58,737 bases of DNA, taken from a virus. The stretch's first letter is position 1. Every line of letters begins with the position of its first letter. The stretch covers positions 295,362 through 354,098 of IMG/VR virus record IMGVR_UViG_3300043418_000072, one strand, 5' to 3'. The position numbers and the translations under genes were made by a program. The notes under the pieces are model-generated. The model searched no databases and was not told the DNA's origin. It was given only the letters and a program-made list of their open reading frames with translations. Positions 10,761 to 18,451 of this stretch are shown here, in pieces.

Positions 10761-11688
10761 TTGATTTCCTTAATTTTGTTAACGGTATTAGTTTACGATC
10801 CATCTTTAGTCCGGCACATGCAAAAACACATAACGGTCTAGGCTGGGTATTTATTTCACTAGCGATATCCAGTTGTTCTGTTTCTTCAATGGTGTCAAAT
10901 CCAATAGGATCAAACCTATCATCAAAAGGATCAAAGTGGCAGCACAAAGTGTACTTTCCGCTAGCTGTTATATATAGCCCAGGAGCCTCAAGGTGGGCAC
11001 AATTCTTTGTACTTAGCTTTTGCTCATGGTTCACTCTGAAGTTAAAGGTTTGATCTTTTGTCCAAGGCTCAAGAATAAACTCTTCGCCTGTACGGTAGTT
11101 TCGTGCCGTTTCAACATTGCGCACTCCTTCAACTAATTCAAAGTCTGCAAATTTTAACTGATTCGCTAGCTTAATGCAAGCATTAAGTTGGTGCTCGTTG
11201 TGCTTGAATGGAATAAATTGCCAAACTGCTTTGCCGCCTGCGTTGATAAATGCTGTTGCGTTTTCAATTACTTTGTTAAAGTCAGTGCCCTGTCTATATA
11301 TCTCGTGGACTCCTGCTAGGCCATCAATCCCAAACCAGACTCTATGATCTGTATTGCTTAACTTGCGGCCGATTTCCGCCCACCAGTCTGCATTTCGCAC
11401 ACTTCCATTTGTGTGGATCGTAATCTGTTTCACTCGCGGGATAGTCCAGTCAAGGATTTCACTCAAGTCTGGGTGAATAGCCGGATCTCCGTAGCGACCG
11501 CAGAACTGTACTTTGGTCAAACCAGGCAATGCGTCAATTGCAGTGCGTAGCTTGTCAACTACTAGATTCTGCGGTACCAGGCCGTCTTTGAGGCCAAATC
11601 CATTTTTATTTCGAGCACAACTAGGACACCAAGCATTACATTTTGAGCTTAGTTCGACATGTAAGCTCTTGATGTCCTTTAGTAGCAT
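10750..11688 (-). CDS. Radical SAM enzyme with C-terminal Cys clusters
   Basis: 312 residues. C17-x3-C21-x2-C24 near the N-terminus is the radical SAM [4Fe-4S] motif, followed by GDPAIHPDL (the GGEP-equivalent) and THTNG. The C-terminal third has NCAHL, LCCHFD and PLCVFAC, a SPASM-like arrangement for auxiliary iron-sulfur clusters, usually linked to peptide or protein modification. It starts in the last base of uvsX and overlaps the small acidic gene, so it is embedded in the recombination operon. Possible roles include peptide or nucleotide modification. Radical SAM genes do occur in T4-type marine phages; the substrate is unknown. Confidence 0.88.
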   Translation of the reverse strand: MLLKDIKSLHVELSSKCNAWCPSCARNKNGFGLKDGLVPQNLVVDKLRTAIDALPGLTKVQFCGRYGDPAIHPDLSEILDWTIPRVKQITIHTNGSVRNADWWAEIGRKLSNTDHRVWFGIDGLAGVHEIYRQGTDFNKVIENATAFINAGGKAVWQFIPFKHNEHQLNACIKLANQLKFADFELVEGVRNVETARNYRTGEEFILEPWTKDQTFNFRVNHEQKLSTKNCAHLEAPGLYITASGKYTLCCHFDPFDDRFDPIGFDTIEETEQLDIASEINTQPRPLCVFACAGLKMDRKLIPLTKLRKSNEH

Positions 11689-12767
11689 TACTCTACTGCT
11701 TCTTCAATAACAGGAGCGTCTTCTGCAACACTCTTGTCAAAGATGTGTGGATTGTTTGTAATGTCTGACATTACGGTATCCAAGCATCCATCATCGTTGC
11801 GTTCCCATGCCTTGCGGAATTTCTTGATGATTTCACCGTCGACTGTTGTGTACACAAGACTGTTGCCTTCTTTCTTCAACATGCCCTTAGCTTCAATCAA
11901 GTCAGTTAACCCGCTGTAAGGGTTCATACCTGTTTCGTACGGGATCTTAACTTGCACTGACTCAAACGGCTTTGCGTAACGTGTCTTCATGATCTTACAT
12001 GCAGCACGGATACCCTTAACTTCAGATACCTTGTTACCATCTTCGTCTTCCTTCAACTTCAACTTGCGCATAGCAACTACGATAGAGCTAGCATAGATAA
12101 AGCCTTGACCGCCGGAGATCTTGTCGTCCGGGTCAAACATGTCTTGCGATGCGTATGTGTGGTTAGTTGCAACTAGACCCAAGTTCAAGTCACCAAACAT
12201 GTTTACACAGTTACGAACCAATGCAGTCAATGCCTTTGGCTTACGACCCATGTCACCCTTCATGTCACCTGCGTTAAACTGGTTAACGTCTGTTGGTGTT
12301 AGCAACATCCCCAAGCTGTCCAATACAAACAAGACTTTAGGGCGTTGGTCTTCTGGCATGGTTTTGTATTCCTTAACGAACTCACTAATCATTTTAGCGA
12401 CGTCGTCGATCATGGCCATGTTCAGCTTTAGCAGCTTGTCTTCACTTGTGTCTACGTTTAGTGCGTGTAGCCACTTTTCATCAAGAGCGTTTTCAGTATC
12501 AATTAAGATAGGGAAAATGCCTTGCTTTTGTGCGTTAGCAACTAAGTTGCCACTACAGATAAAACTTTTGCCTGCGCCGGACTCACCAGCAAACACTGTA
12601 ACCTTGCCCATTGGGATACCTTTTGTGAAGTCCCCGCTGATCAAGTAGTTAAGTGCGAAATTGTTTGTTGATACCCAATCGGTTGGGTCGTTGAAGCCTA
12701 CACTTAGGCCTTCGATGCTTTTCGTAAGAGTCTTACGAAATTTACTTACGTCAAATGGTTTTGCCAT
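11688..12767 (-). CDS. uvsX: UvsX RecA-like recombinase
   Basis: 359 residues. Walker A GESGAGKSF at 61-69, Walker B-like VLFVLDSLGML near 144-154, and a RecA-type ATPase core. UvsX forms filaments on single-stranded DNA and catalyses strand exchange for recombination-dependent replication and repair. It is next to gp32 (62-nt gap) and in an operon with UvsY, its loading partner. The acidic C-terminus is typical of RecA-like recombinases. The stop overlaps the radical SAM start. Confidence 0.95.
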   Translation of the reverse strand: MAKPFDVSKFRKTLTKSIEGLSVGFNDPTDWVSTNNFALNYLISGDFTKGIPMGKVTVFAGESGAGKSFICSGNLVANAQKQGIFPILIDTENALDEKWLHALNVDTSEDKLLKLNMAMIDDVAKMISEFVKEYKTMPEDQRPKVLFVLDSLGMLLTPTDVNQFNAGDMKGDMGRKPKALTALVRNCVNMFGDLNLGLVATNHTYASQDMFDPDDKISGGQGFIYASSIVVAMRKLKLKEDEDGNKVSEVKGIRAACKIMKTRYAKPFESVQVKIPYETGMNPYSGLTDLIEAKGMLKKEGNSLVYTTVDGEIIKKFRKAWERNDDGCLDTVMSDITNNPHIFDKSVAEDAPVIEEAVE

Positions 12768-12829
12768 ATTATTGTTCCTTGAAAAATAAAGGAGAGCTAG
12801 AGCAATGTCTAGTCTCTCCCTTGAGCAGA

Positions 12830-13843
12830 TTACTGCTTACGGTTGCGAATCATCGCAAGGATGTCTTCAGCTTTTTGGCTGCTTGGCTTAGCTGCTGCTG
12901 GTGCAACAACTGGAGCCGATGCTGCTTCTGCTGCGTCGTCTTCCCATGCTGGTGTCTCATTAACCACCGGAGCTGCAACAGGAGCTGCAACTGCTGGGCG
13001 AGCTTGTGGTACAGGTTTAGCTGCCACCTCATCACCAGTGGAACCAGAACCAACTTGCAAGCCAGCTGGCTTGAAGTAGTTAGCCCAACGATCTGCATCG
13101 TACGGTTGACCATCAACAGATGCTTCAAACATTTCTTTCATGACTTGCAACGCTGTAGCGTCAGGACGCTTTGGCAAGAAGTCTGCCAAGTTGTACAAGC
13201 CGTGAGTCTCAATGGCTTCAGCTTCTGTGGAGTTCAATGAACTCTCTTTACGTGCCCATGTGCTGCTGTTGTAGTCAGCATAACCACCCTTGCTGGTCTT
13301 CTTGATGTTGAAGTCAAGACCACCTGCGTAGTCAGTTGGCAAGTTTTCCATTTCTGGATCCATCAATGCGTTCTTTACCAAAGTAAAGATTTGTGGGCTG
13401 ATGATGAATCGACGGATTGGGTTCTCAGGGGTTTTGTCATCGCTCAGTGGGTTTTCACGAACGAAACCTTGGAACAAGTAGCTGCGCTTTTTCCAGTACT
13501 TGCGACCCATTTCTTCCATTGCTGGGTCTTTGAACCATGTACGTACTTCTGCTAAGATTGGGCAAGCATCGCCCCACATCTCAACGCAAGGTACTTGAAC
13601 TACAACAGGCTTGCTGTCGCTTTGACCTTTAATGCCAGCGAATGGCAATTTGATCATAGCACGTTCAACCCAAAAGAATGAGTTTTTAGTGTCTGCGTCT
13701 GGGAGGAATCGAACACGGGATGTCGTGTTTTCTGGAATGTTCCAGTGTGCGTAAATGGCGTTGTCGCCTTGGGGACGATTACCGCCTGTGCGGTTCTCTT
13801 GTGATTGTAGTTTTGCGCGAATTTCTGCAAGTGTCATAGCCAT
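12830..13843 (-). CDS. 32: gp32 single-stranded DNA-binding protein
   Basis: 337 residues. The N-terminus (MAMTLAEIRAKLQSQENR) and the core with NIPENTTSRVRFLPD and a Cys pair (VPCVEMWGDACP) fit gp32 of T4-type phages. The C-terminal third is Pro/Ala-rich, then ends in AEDILAMIRNRKQ, so the tail is less acidic than in T4. gp32 coats single-stranded DNA in replication, recombination and repair and binds UvsY. AAGGAAA precedes the start. The promoter at 13911-13940 and a palindrome overlapping its -10 box suggest separate control of this abundant protein. Confidence 0.92.
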   Translation of the reverse strand: MAMTLAEIRAKLQSQENRTGGNRPQGDNAIYAHWNIPENTTSRVRFLPDADTKNSFFWVERAMIKLPFAGIKGQSDSKPVVVQVPCVEMWGDACPILAEVRTWFKDPAMEEMGRKYWKKRSYLFQGFVRENPLSDDKTPENPIRRFIISPQIFTLVKNALMDPEMENLPTDYAGGLDFNIKKTSKGGYADYNSSTWARKESSLNSTEAEAIETHGLYNLADFLPKRPDATALQVMKEMFEASVDGQPYDADRWANYFKPAGLQVGSGSTGDEVAAKPVPQARPAVAAPVAAPVVNETPAWEDDAAEAASAPVVAPAAAKPSSQKAEDILAMIRNRKQ

Positions 13844-13890
13844 GATGTATTTCCTTTATATAAATTAAGATGGTCTTTTAATGTGCCTAA

Positions 13891-13919
13891 TCGTATACAG
13901 CACAGTGTGTAGTATACGA
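13891..13919 (-). promoter_or_regulatory. 8-bp palindrome overlapping the gp32 promoter -10 box
   Basis: TCGTATAC (13891-13898) and GTATACGA (13912-13919) are exact inverted arms, spaced by 13 nt with CACAGTG inside. The right arm covers the TATACT -10 box, so a DNA-bound repressor or an RNA hairpin in the leader could use it. Confidence 0.55.
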
Positions 13920-13940
13920 TAATGTATTTAGCTAAGTCAA
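13911..13940 (-). promoter_or_regulatory. Sigma70-like promoter of gene 32
   Basis: Minus strand TTGACT (13935-13940), 18-bp spacer, TATACT (13911-13916). It directly follows the terminator of the upstream gene and gives a leader of about 60 nt. Confidence 0.65.
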
Positions 13941-13943
13941 AAG

Positions 13944-13968
13944 AAAAGGCACAAATTTCTGTGCCTTT
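13944..13968 (-). terminator. Terminator between the 13989 gene and gene 32
   Basis: Arms 13945-13953 and 13960-13968 (AAAGGCACA/TGTGCCTTT) form a strong hairpin with flanking A and T runs. Confidence 0.7.
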
Positions 13969-13988
13969 GGCTAAACAAGTTCGAACTG

Positions 13989-15437
13989 TTATCGAACTAG
14001 TCTTGCAAGACGTTTCATAACATCAAGTGGGTCATGGGACTCATTTGTTGGTACTTCGTCTGTTGTGGTTGCTGCCATTGGTTGCGATCCTGCTACAGGG
14101 GCAGGTGCTGCTGGCGCTGTTCCGTCCATTGGGGCGGTGTTTTCTGGTGCAATCTCTGCTTGGATCTTGTCGGCCACGATGGTCATACCATTTGCTCTCA
14201 TCCAATCCAAAATTGTTTGGCGAGCATCTGTATCTGGTCCCGAGGTACGACCTAAGTCAGTTAACTTCTCTTCCAAACTCTCTTCACCGAAAATATGGGC
14301 AATAGCTTGTGCTGCATCTAGTCCGTCCATGCCAGCATTAATTGGTTTGCTCATCACTCTAGACAGTGCTTCGTACTCTTCGTCGTCGGACTCAAATGTA
14401 TCTTCGGTGATGTCATTTGCCCACTGTTCAAATTCTTCGCCCATTGGTGTGTGCATACGCTTTTGTTGATCCTTGTAGGCTTTGTACACAAACGGCAATG
14501 CTTCGGTGAAACGATCATCGTAAACTTTTTTAACAAAGCGTTCGCGTAATGCGTCTACATCAATTTCTTCTTCAATGTTGTGTGCTGGATGATACGATTG
14601 CTTGTAGCTGTCGTAACCTCTGCGTCCGCCCAAGTGTTTTAGTTGATTCTTTAGTTCGCCGTAACGCTGCACCGCTGCTTGAGCCATGCTGCTGGTTTCA
14701 GTATCTTCAAACTGGCGACGTTTAGCTTCGCGAACAAAATGGCTCATTGCGCCCATTTCTTTCACAATGCTAGTAATGCTTTCGCCTAACTCATCATCAA
14801 CTGACCCACCTTGTGAGCAATGTTGTGCCATTGCACGGGCACCATGTAGATTTTTAAAGTCTAGCAATCTACGTTCACCAACGTGGTTTTCAATGAATAC
14901 TGCTTCAATGTTACGGCTACGGCTTCCGCGTTTTTCTTCGTCTACATTGTTATTGTGACGAACAATAATGCGAGCAGGGCCCATTTCTTGATAGCTGCTG
15001 CGGCTAGTGCCCCACATCTTGCTTTCGTTCATTGTAACTTCATCATCGGTGTATGTGCTGTCCGATTTACTTTGTTGCTTTAGGTCACGTAGGTCTAAGT
15101 TGCTCTTGGTAATGTCACGAACGTCAAAGCTCAATAGGTTAGCTTTGGCAAATCGACGGATACCTTTAAGGAAGTTAAACCAATTATCTTGTTCTTCACC
15201 CTCAAGTGCATCAGTAATGTGCTTGCTGAAATAGATCTTTAAACCTGTTTCGTCAATGATACTGATTGTGATGTTACCGTAGTTCTTACCAGCTGAATCA
15301 ACGTAATCAAAGTTAATGAAACGTGCTTGTGCCGGATCTTCAGTGTGTTTGGCGTTTTCGTCGCCCAAGTTCACGTTCTCAAAACGAGTACGGATCTTGT
15401 TAAATAAATTCTCTGCAATCTTGTCTAATTCGCGCAT
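13989..15437 (-). CDS. Large hypothetical phage protein near the terminase
   Basis: 482 residues, mostly charged and helical; no enzymatic motif seen. Residues 40-100 look beta-rich (INFDYVDSAGKNYGNI), followed by long charged helices and an Ala/Pro-rich linker near 425-455 (PENTAPMDGTAPAAPAPVAG) before a short basic tail. The length and linker suggest a virion-associated or scaffold-like protein, but no family is recognised. It lies 24 nt downstream of the terminase and is followed by a terminator, so it is the last gene of that unit. Confidence 0.6.
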   Translation of the reverse strand: MRELDKIAENLFNKIRTRFENVNLGDENAKHTEDPAQARFINFDYVDSAGKNYGNITISIIDETGLKIYFSKHITDALEGEEQDNWFNFLKGIRRFAKANLLSFDVRDITKSNLDLRDLKQQSKSDSTYTDDEVTMNESKMWGTSRSSYQEMGPARIIVRHNNNVDEEKRGSRSRNIEAVFIENHVGERRLLDFKNLHGARAMAQHCSQGGSVDDELGESITSIVKEMGAMSHFVREAKRRQFEDTETSSMAQAAVQRYGELKNQLKHLGGRRGYDSYKQSYHPAHNIEEEIDVDALRERFVKKVYDDRFTEALPFVYKAYKDQQKRMHTPMGEEFEQWANDITEDTFESDDEEYEALSRVMSKPINAGMDGLDAAQAIAHIFGEESLEEKLTDLGRTSGPDTDARQTILDWMRANGMTIVADKIQAEIAPENTAPMDGTAPAAPAPVAGSQPMAATTTDEVPTNESHDPLDVMKRLARLVR

Positions 15438-15460
15438 AGTTAAACCTGTTATTTGTATAT

Positions 15461-17029
15461 TTAGCCCATAGACATAATGAAGGGCATAGGTTGTATGTAC
15501 TCATCCATGTCCTTAACATGATCATCTAACTGTGCATCAAAGCTCTGTAGTGCTTGTACCATTCTAACTGCTAGCAGCATAGCCATTACCAAGTCGTCTG
15601 TTTCACCAATTTTGGCTTTAAAACTGTTTTCCATTGCCACAAAAGTTTTGAGCTCACCAATTAAATTGCGTGATGCAATAAACAGCTTCTTCTGCTCAAC
15701 CAAACTCTTAAACTTAGCACACACTGCAATCTTGCTCTTGCTTGTGGTAGTAAAGCCCTTACGTGATCTACGGCCGCCACCGCTCTTGTACGGCTCAGAC
15801 AAGAATAGTCCACGGATATTTTCTTCGCCCACTTCTGCAATAGCAACTAATGCTGCTTCGCCTAATGTATTGTTTTCAACACTGTAGTAAATAGAGTTTT
15901 CAGTTCCTGTTACTTCGTATAGATAATTGCAAATCTCTTTGAGGATAACAACTTGGCGCTGAACAGGGGTTTTGTTGTGCTGCCATTCCCCTACTTGTTT
16001 AAGTGTGGGTAGCTCCAAAATTTGGATAGCAGCAGGGTCTCCACCTGTGCCTAAACTTGGATCAAGCGCAACCACGTAAGTCTTATCGCGTTGTGGCTTT
16101 GCATACCACCGCACCTGCCCTTGTCTCTCAATTGGATCAATGCTTGCCATTTCGATTAGAGTGGTAGCGTTGATTAAGGTTTCGTCATAGATCAAGAACT
16201 CGCAACCGTGTTCACGACGGAAACGTTCTTCACCAATGCGTCCAATTTCCTCTGCTTTCCATTGTTCGTCACGATCTGGATGTTCCCACCAGTTAGCTTG
16301 GTAAGCACGGAAACCGTTTGTGCCCAATGCTGTTTCATTCCCAAACTCGTCGATGCACTTGTTAGCGCCTTTCCAGAGTAGTGCAAACTGGTCTTCGTCA
16401 CTGTTCGGAGTTGATGTAATAATTGCTTTACCACCAGTGCTTAACGTAGGAGAAATAGAAGTCCAAAACTCTTTAGCAATACCCGGTCTAACGAATGCAA
16501 ATTCGTCAGCGTATAGTAGGGAAATAGACATACCACGCCCAGTTGTTTCTGTTGTGGTTTGTGATACTAGTCGTGAGCCGTTTTCAAAGTCAATTGATCC
16601 TTTGTTGTAACTGGTTGCACCTGCTCTAATAAAGTCTGGGCATAGTTCGTATGCGTAGCGGATACGCTGCATAATTTCCTGGGCACCTGTGTACTTGTGC
16701 GCTGCAATTAGAATCGTACTGTCTGGAACAAACATAGCGTACCAAAGCAAGTATCCTGCTGCGCTAGTTGACTTACCAGTTTGTCGCGGCATCAACGAAA
16801 TGGAGAAGCGATAATTGTGGTAATTTTCGATTAGTCGCTTTTGGTACTCAAACGGCTGATACAACATCTTACCTCGAGTCGGGTGCTGGATGAAGAAGTA
16901 GTTGCTCATAAAGTACTCAGGTCCCGTTACGGGATCCGAGCAACGTGCAAATTCTACAATTTGCTGTTGGGTGTAAGATGCCTTTTGGTATGGCGTCTTT
17001 ACGATGGTTGTTTCAAGTGCTTTGCTCAT
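15461..17029 (-). CDS. 17: Terminase large subunit gp17
   Basis: 522 residues. The ATPase has Walker A MPRQTGKST (80-88), Walker B LLYADEFAF (about 171-179) and a coupling TSTPNS motif. The RNase H-like nuclease follows, with the first Asp in VVALDPSLGTGGD (about 316-328) and later acidic residues in YSVENN and ETDD. gp17 docks on the portal, pumps DNA and cuts concatemers. The ATG follows a late promoter by 4 nt without a ribosome site, indicating a leaderless late mRNA. The divergent HNH gene starts about 115 nt away. Confidence 0.95.
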   Translation of the reverse strand: MSKALETTIVKTPYQKASYTQQQIVEFARCSDPVTGPEYFMSNYFFIQHPTRGKMLYQPFEYQKRLIENYHNYRFSISLMPRQTGKSTSAAGYLLWYAMFVPDSTILIAAHKYTGAQEIMQRIRYAYELCPDFIRAGATSYNKGSIDFENGSRLVSQTTTETTGRGMSISLLYADEFAFVRPGIAKEFWTSISPTLSTGGKAIITSTPNSDEDQFALLWKGANKCIDEFGNETALGTNGFRAYQANWWEHPDRDEQWKAEEIGRIGEERFRREHGCEFLIYDETLINATTLIEMASIDPIERQGQVRWYAKPQRDKTYVVALDPSLGTGGDPAAIQILELPTLKQVGEWQHNKTPVQRQVVILKEICNYLYEVTGTENSIYYSVENNTLGEAALVAIAEVGEENIRGLFLSEPYKSGGGRRSRKGFTTTSKSKIAVCAKFKSLVEQKKLFIASRNLIGELKTFVAMENSFKAKIGETDDLVMAMLLAVRMVQALQSFDAQLDDHVKDMDEYIQPMPFIMSMG

Positions 17030-17033
17030 AATG

Positions 17034-17040
17034 TATTTAC
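17034..17040 (-). promoter_or_regulatory. Late promoter at the gp17 start
   Basis: Minus strand GTAAATA followed by CATT then ATG (17029), a 4-nt gap. Confidence 0.55.
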
Positions 17041-17069
17041 GATAAGTGCGCCGTTTATATAAGTTTCGG

Positions 17070-17098
17070 TTGACACGAAATGACTGTTCTGCTATACT
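17070..17098 (+). promoter_or_regulatory. Sigma70 promoter of the HNH gene
   Basis: TTGACA (17070-17075), 17-bp spacer, TATACT (17093-17098) on the plus strand. A late-promoter-like TTAAATAC follows at about 17106-17113. Confidence 0.8.
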
Positions 17099-17145
17099 AA
17101 AAGGGTTAAATACAGTTGGGTCTTTAACATTCGAAAAGAGAAATT

Positions 17146-17679
17146 ATGTCAGACACGCTATTACTTAATGCCGACTTACAGCCTATCAGCATCCTTCCGC
17201 TGAGTGTAATCGGCTGGCAGCACGCCGTAAAACTAATGTTTTTGGATCGCATCCATGTGCTTGAATCCTACGAAGATCGCGAGATCCGTAGTGAGCACTT
17301 GACGATCAAAATTCCGGCGGTAGCGATGACTAAAGAGTACTTCAACTTTAAGAAGGCTGTTAAGTTTAGTCGCCACAACATGTACCTACGTGACTTGTAT
17401 CAATGCCAATATTGCGGTGATACATTCCCCAACGCAGAGCTAACTATCGACCACGTGATTCCACGTGCCGCTGGTGGTAAAACTACTTGGGAAAACTCCG
17501 TAACTGCATGTAAGCCATGTAATAGTAAGAAAGGACATAAGCTGCAAACGCCTCTGCGTATGCCGTTTAAGCCAACTTACCATTCATTGATTAAGACTTG
17601 GAAAGACCGTCAATTCAACGTCGGGCACCCAAGCTGGAATCAGTACTTGGGTATCGACCGAGCCGTTGCTAACGGTTAA
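17146..17679 (+). CDS. HNH endonuclease
   Basis: 177 residues. The C-terminal half has the HNH fold: CQYCG, then T-I-DHVIPRAAGGKTTWEN and CKPCNSKKG, giving two zinc-binding CxxC pairs around the D-H catalytic core. The N-terminal 85 residues form a separate domain (NADLQPISILPLSVIGWQHA) common to free-standing HNH proteins of bacteria and phages. The start follows AAAAGAGAAA. It is one of few plus-strand genes here and converges with the 17676 gene (4-nt overlap at stops). HNH proteins next to terminase genes can help genome packaging in some phages; a homing role is the alternative. Confidence 0.9.
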   Translation: MSDTLLLNADLQPISILPLSVIGWQHAVKLMFLDRIHVLESYEDREIRSEHLTIKIPAVAMTKEYFNFKKAVKFSRHNMYLRDLYQCQYCGDTFPNAELTIDHVIPRAAGGKTTWENSVTACKPCNSKKGHKLQTPLRMPFKPTYHSLIKTWKDRQFNVGHPSWNQYLGIDRAVANG

Positions 17680-18059
17680 TTACTACTAGGTTTAGAGAAA
17701 AGCGTATTGCCAGTGGGTGCAGTTTTGCCCACTGGCTTTTCGCCTGTTAGGTACGGTCTAGAGAACCACAACTGGAACCATTCTGGGCTACCAGGCTTAA
17801 TGTGATGTTCGTGCTCTAAACGTTTCTTGTCCATTGCTGTGTCGCTAATATTGCTGCCCACAGGACTCATTTTTCCACCAGGATTGTGGTTGCCAGCATG
17901 TGCAGCTTTATCACGAGTTTCTGTGATTCCTGCTAATTCCTGCATCCGTGCTAAATCGTGCATACCAACTTCGGCAGGATCGTGTAACACTGCATTAGGA
18001 ATCAATGACTCTTCTGCAGATGGTACATAATCAGCTGACGAAATTCGGTACTGTTTCAT
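17676..18059 (-). CDS. Hypothetical protein downstream of the AT-hook-like gene
   Basis: 127 residues with no known family. The sequence is hydrophilic with His-rich motifs (HAGNHNPGG and EHEHH) and ends in a Ser/Gly/Pro-rich tail; residues 75-105 (HHIKPGSPEWFQLWFSRPYL) are aromatic. The start overlaps the stop of the 18059-18451 gene by one nucleotide and the end overlaps the convergent HNH gene by 4 bp. Its place in the packaging/tail gene run suggests a minor virion or assembly protein. Confidence 0.7.
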   Translation of the reverse strand: MKQYRISSADYVPSAEESLIPNAVLHDPAEVGMHDLARMQELAGITETRDKAAHAGNHNPGGKMSPVGSNISDTAMDKKRLEHEHHIKPGSPEWFQLWFSRPYLTGEKPVGKTAPTGNTLFSKPSSN

Positions 18060-18451
18060 TAAACGCCGTACTTGTTTTTCTTTGGTTTGGCAATCGGACT
18101 AGTCTTTTGAACGTTGTCCATTTCTTTGCTGCGGCTACCGCTCCAAGTCTGCTTACTTCCGTCACCAACCTGCTGCGAAGCATAGTTGATAATGTCCATT
18201 TCTTCTTTGGTATATGGTGCTAGCAAAGGATCGCCTCCAATCCAGTTATCAGCTTTAGTAGGAAACTCCGGGGCTCCTGCTAAAGCGATACCAAAGCGCC
18301 AGCCCTTATATGCAGAGCCAGTACTCATGTTTTGGTCCGGAAAGGTAACTGCATTTTTAATTGCACCGTTTTGGTCCTTAGTCATTGGCAACATGCCGCC
18401 TTCGGCGATCATGTGCTCAACTTCTGAGATATACTCTTTTAACGTTTTCAT
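18059..18451 (-). CDS. Hypothetical protein, MKTLKEYI-type
   Basis: 130 residues, unknown. The start MKTLKEYISEVEHMI resembles the N-termini of many small virion or head-core proteins of T4-type marine phages. The middle has Gly/Trp-rich segments (GSAYKGWRFGIALAG and NWIGGDPLL), then a charged C-terminus (KPKKNKYGV). It overlaps both neighbours by 1-4 nt, so translation is coupled with the 18448 gene. Confidence 0.7.
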   Translation of the reverse strand: MKTLKEYISEVEHMIAEGGMLPMTKDQNGAIKNAVTFPDQNMSTGSAYKGWRFGIALAGAPEFPTKADNWIGGDPLLAPYTKEEMDIINYASQQVGDGSKQTWSGSRSKEMDNVQKTSPIAKPKKNKYGV

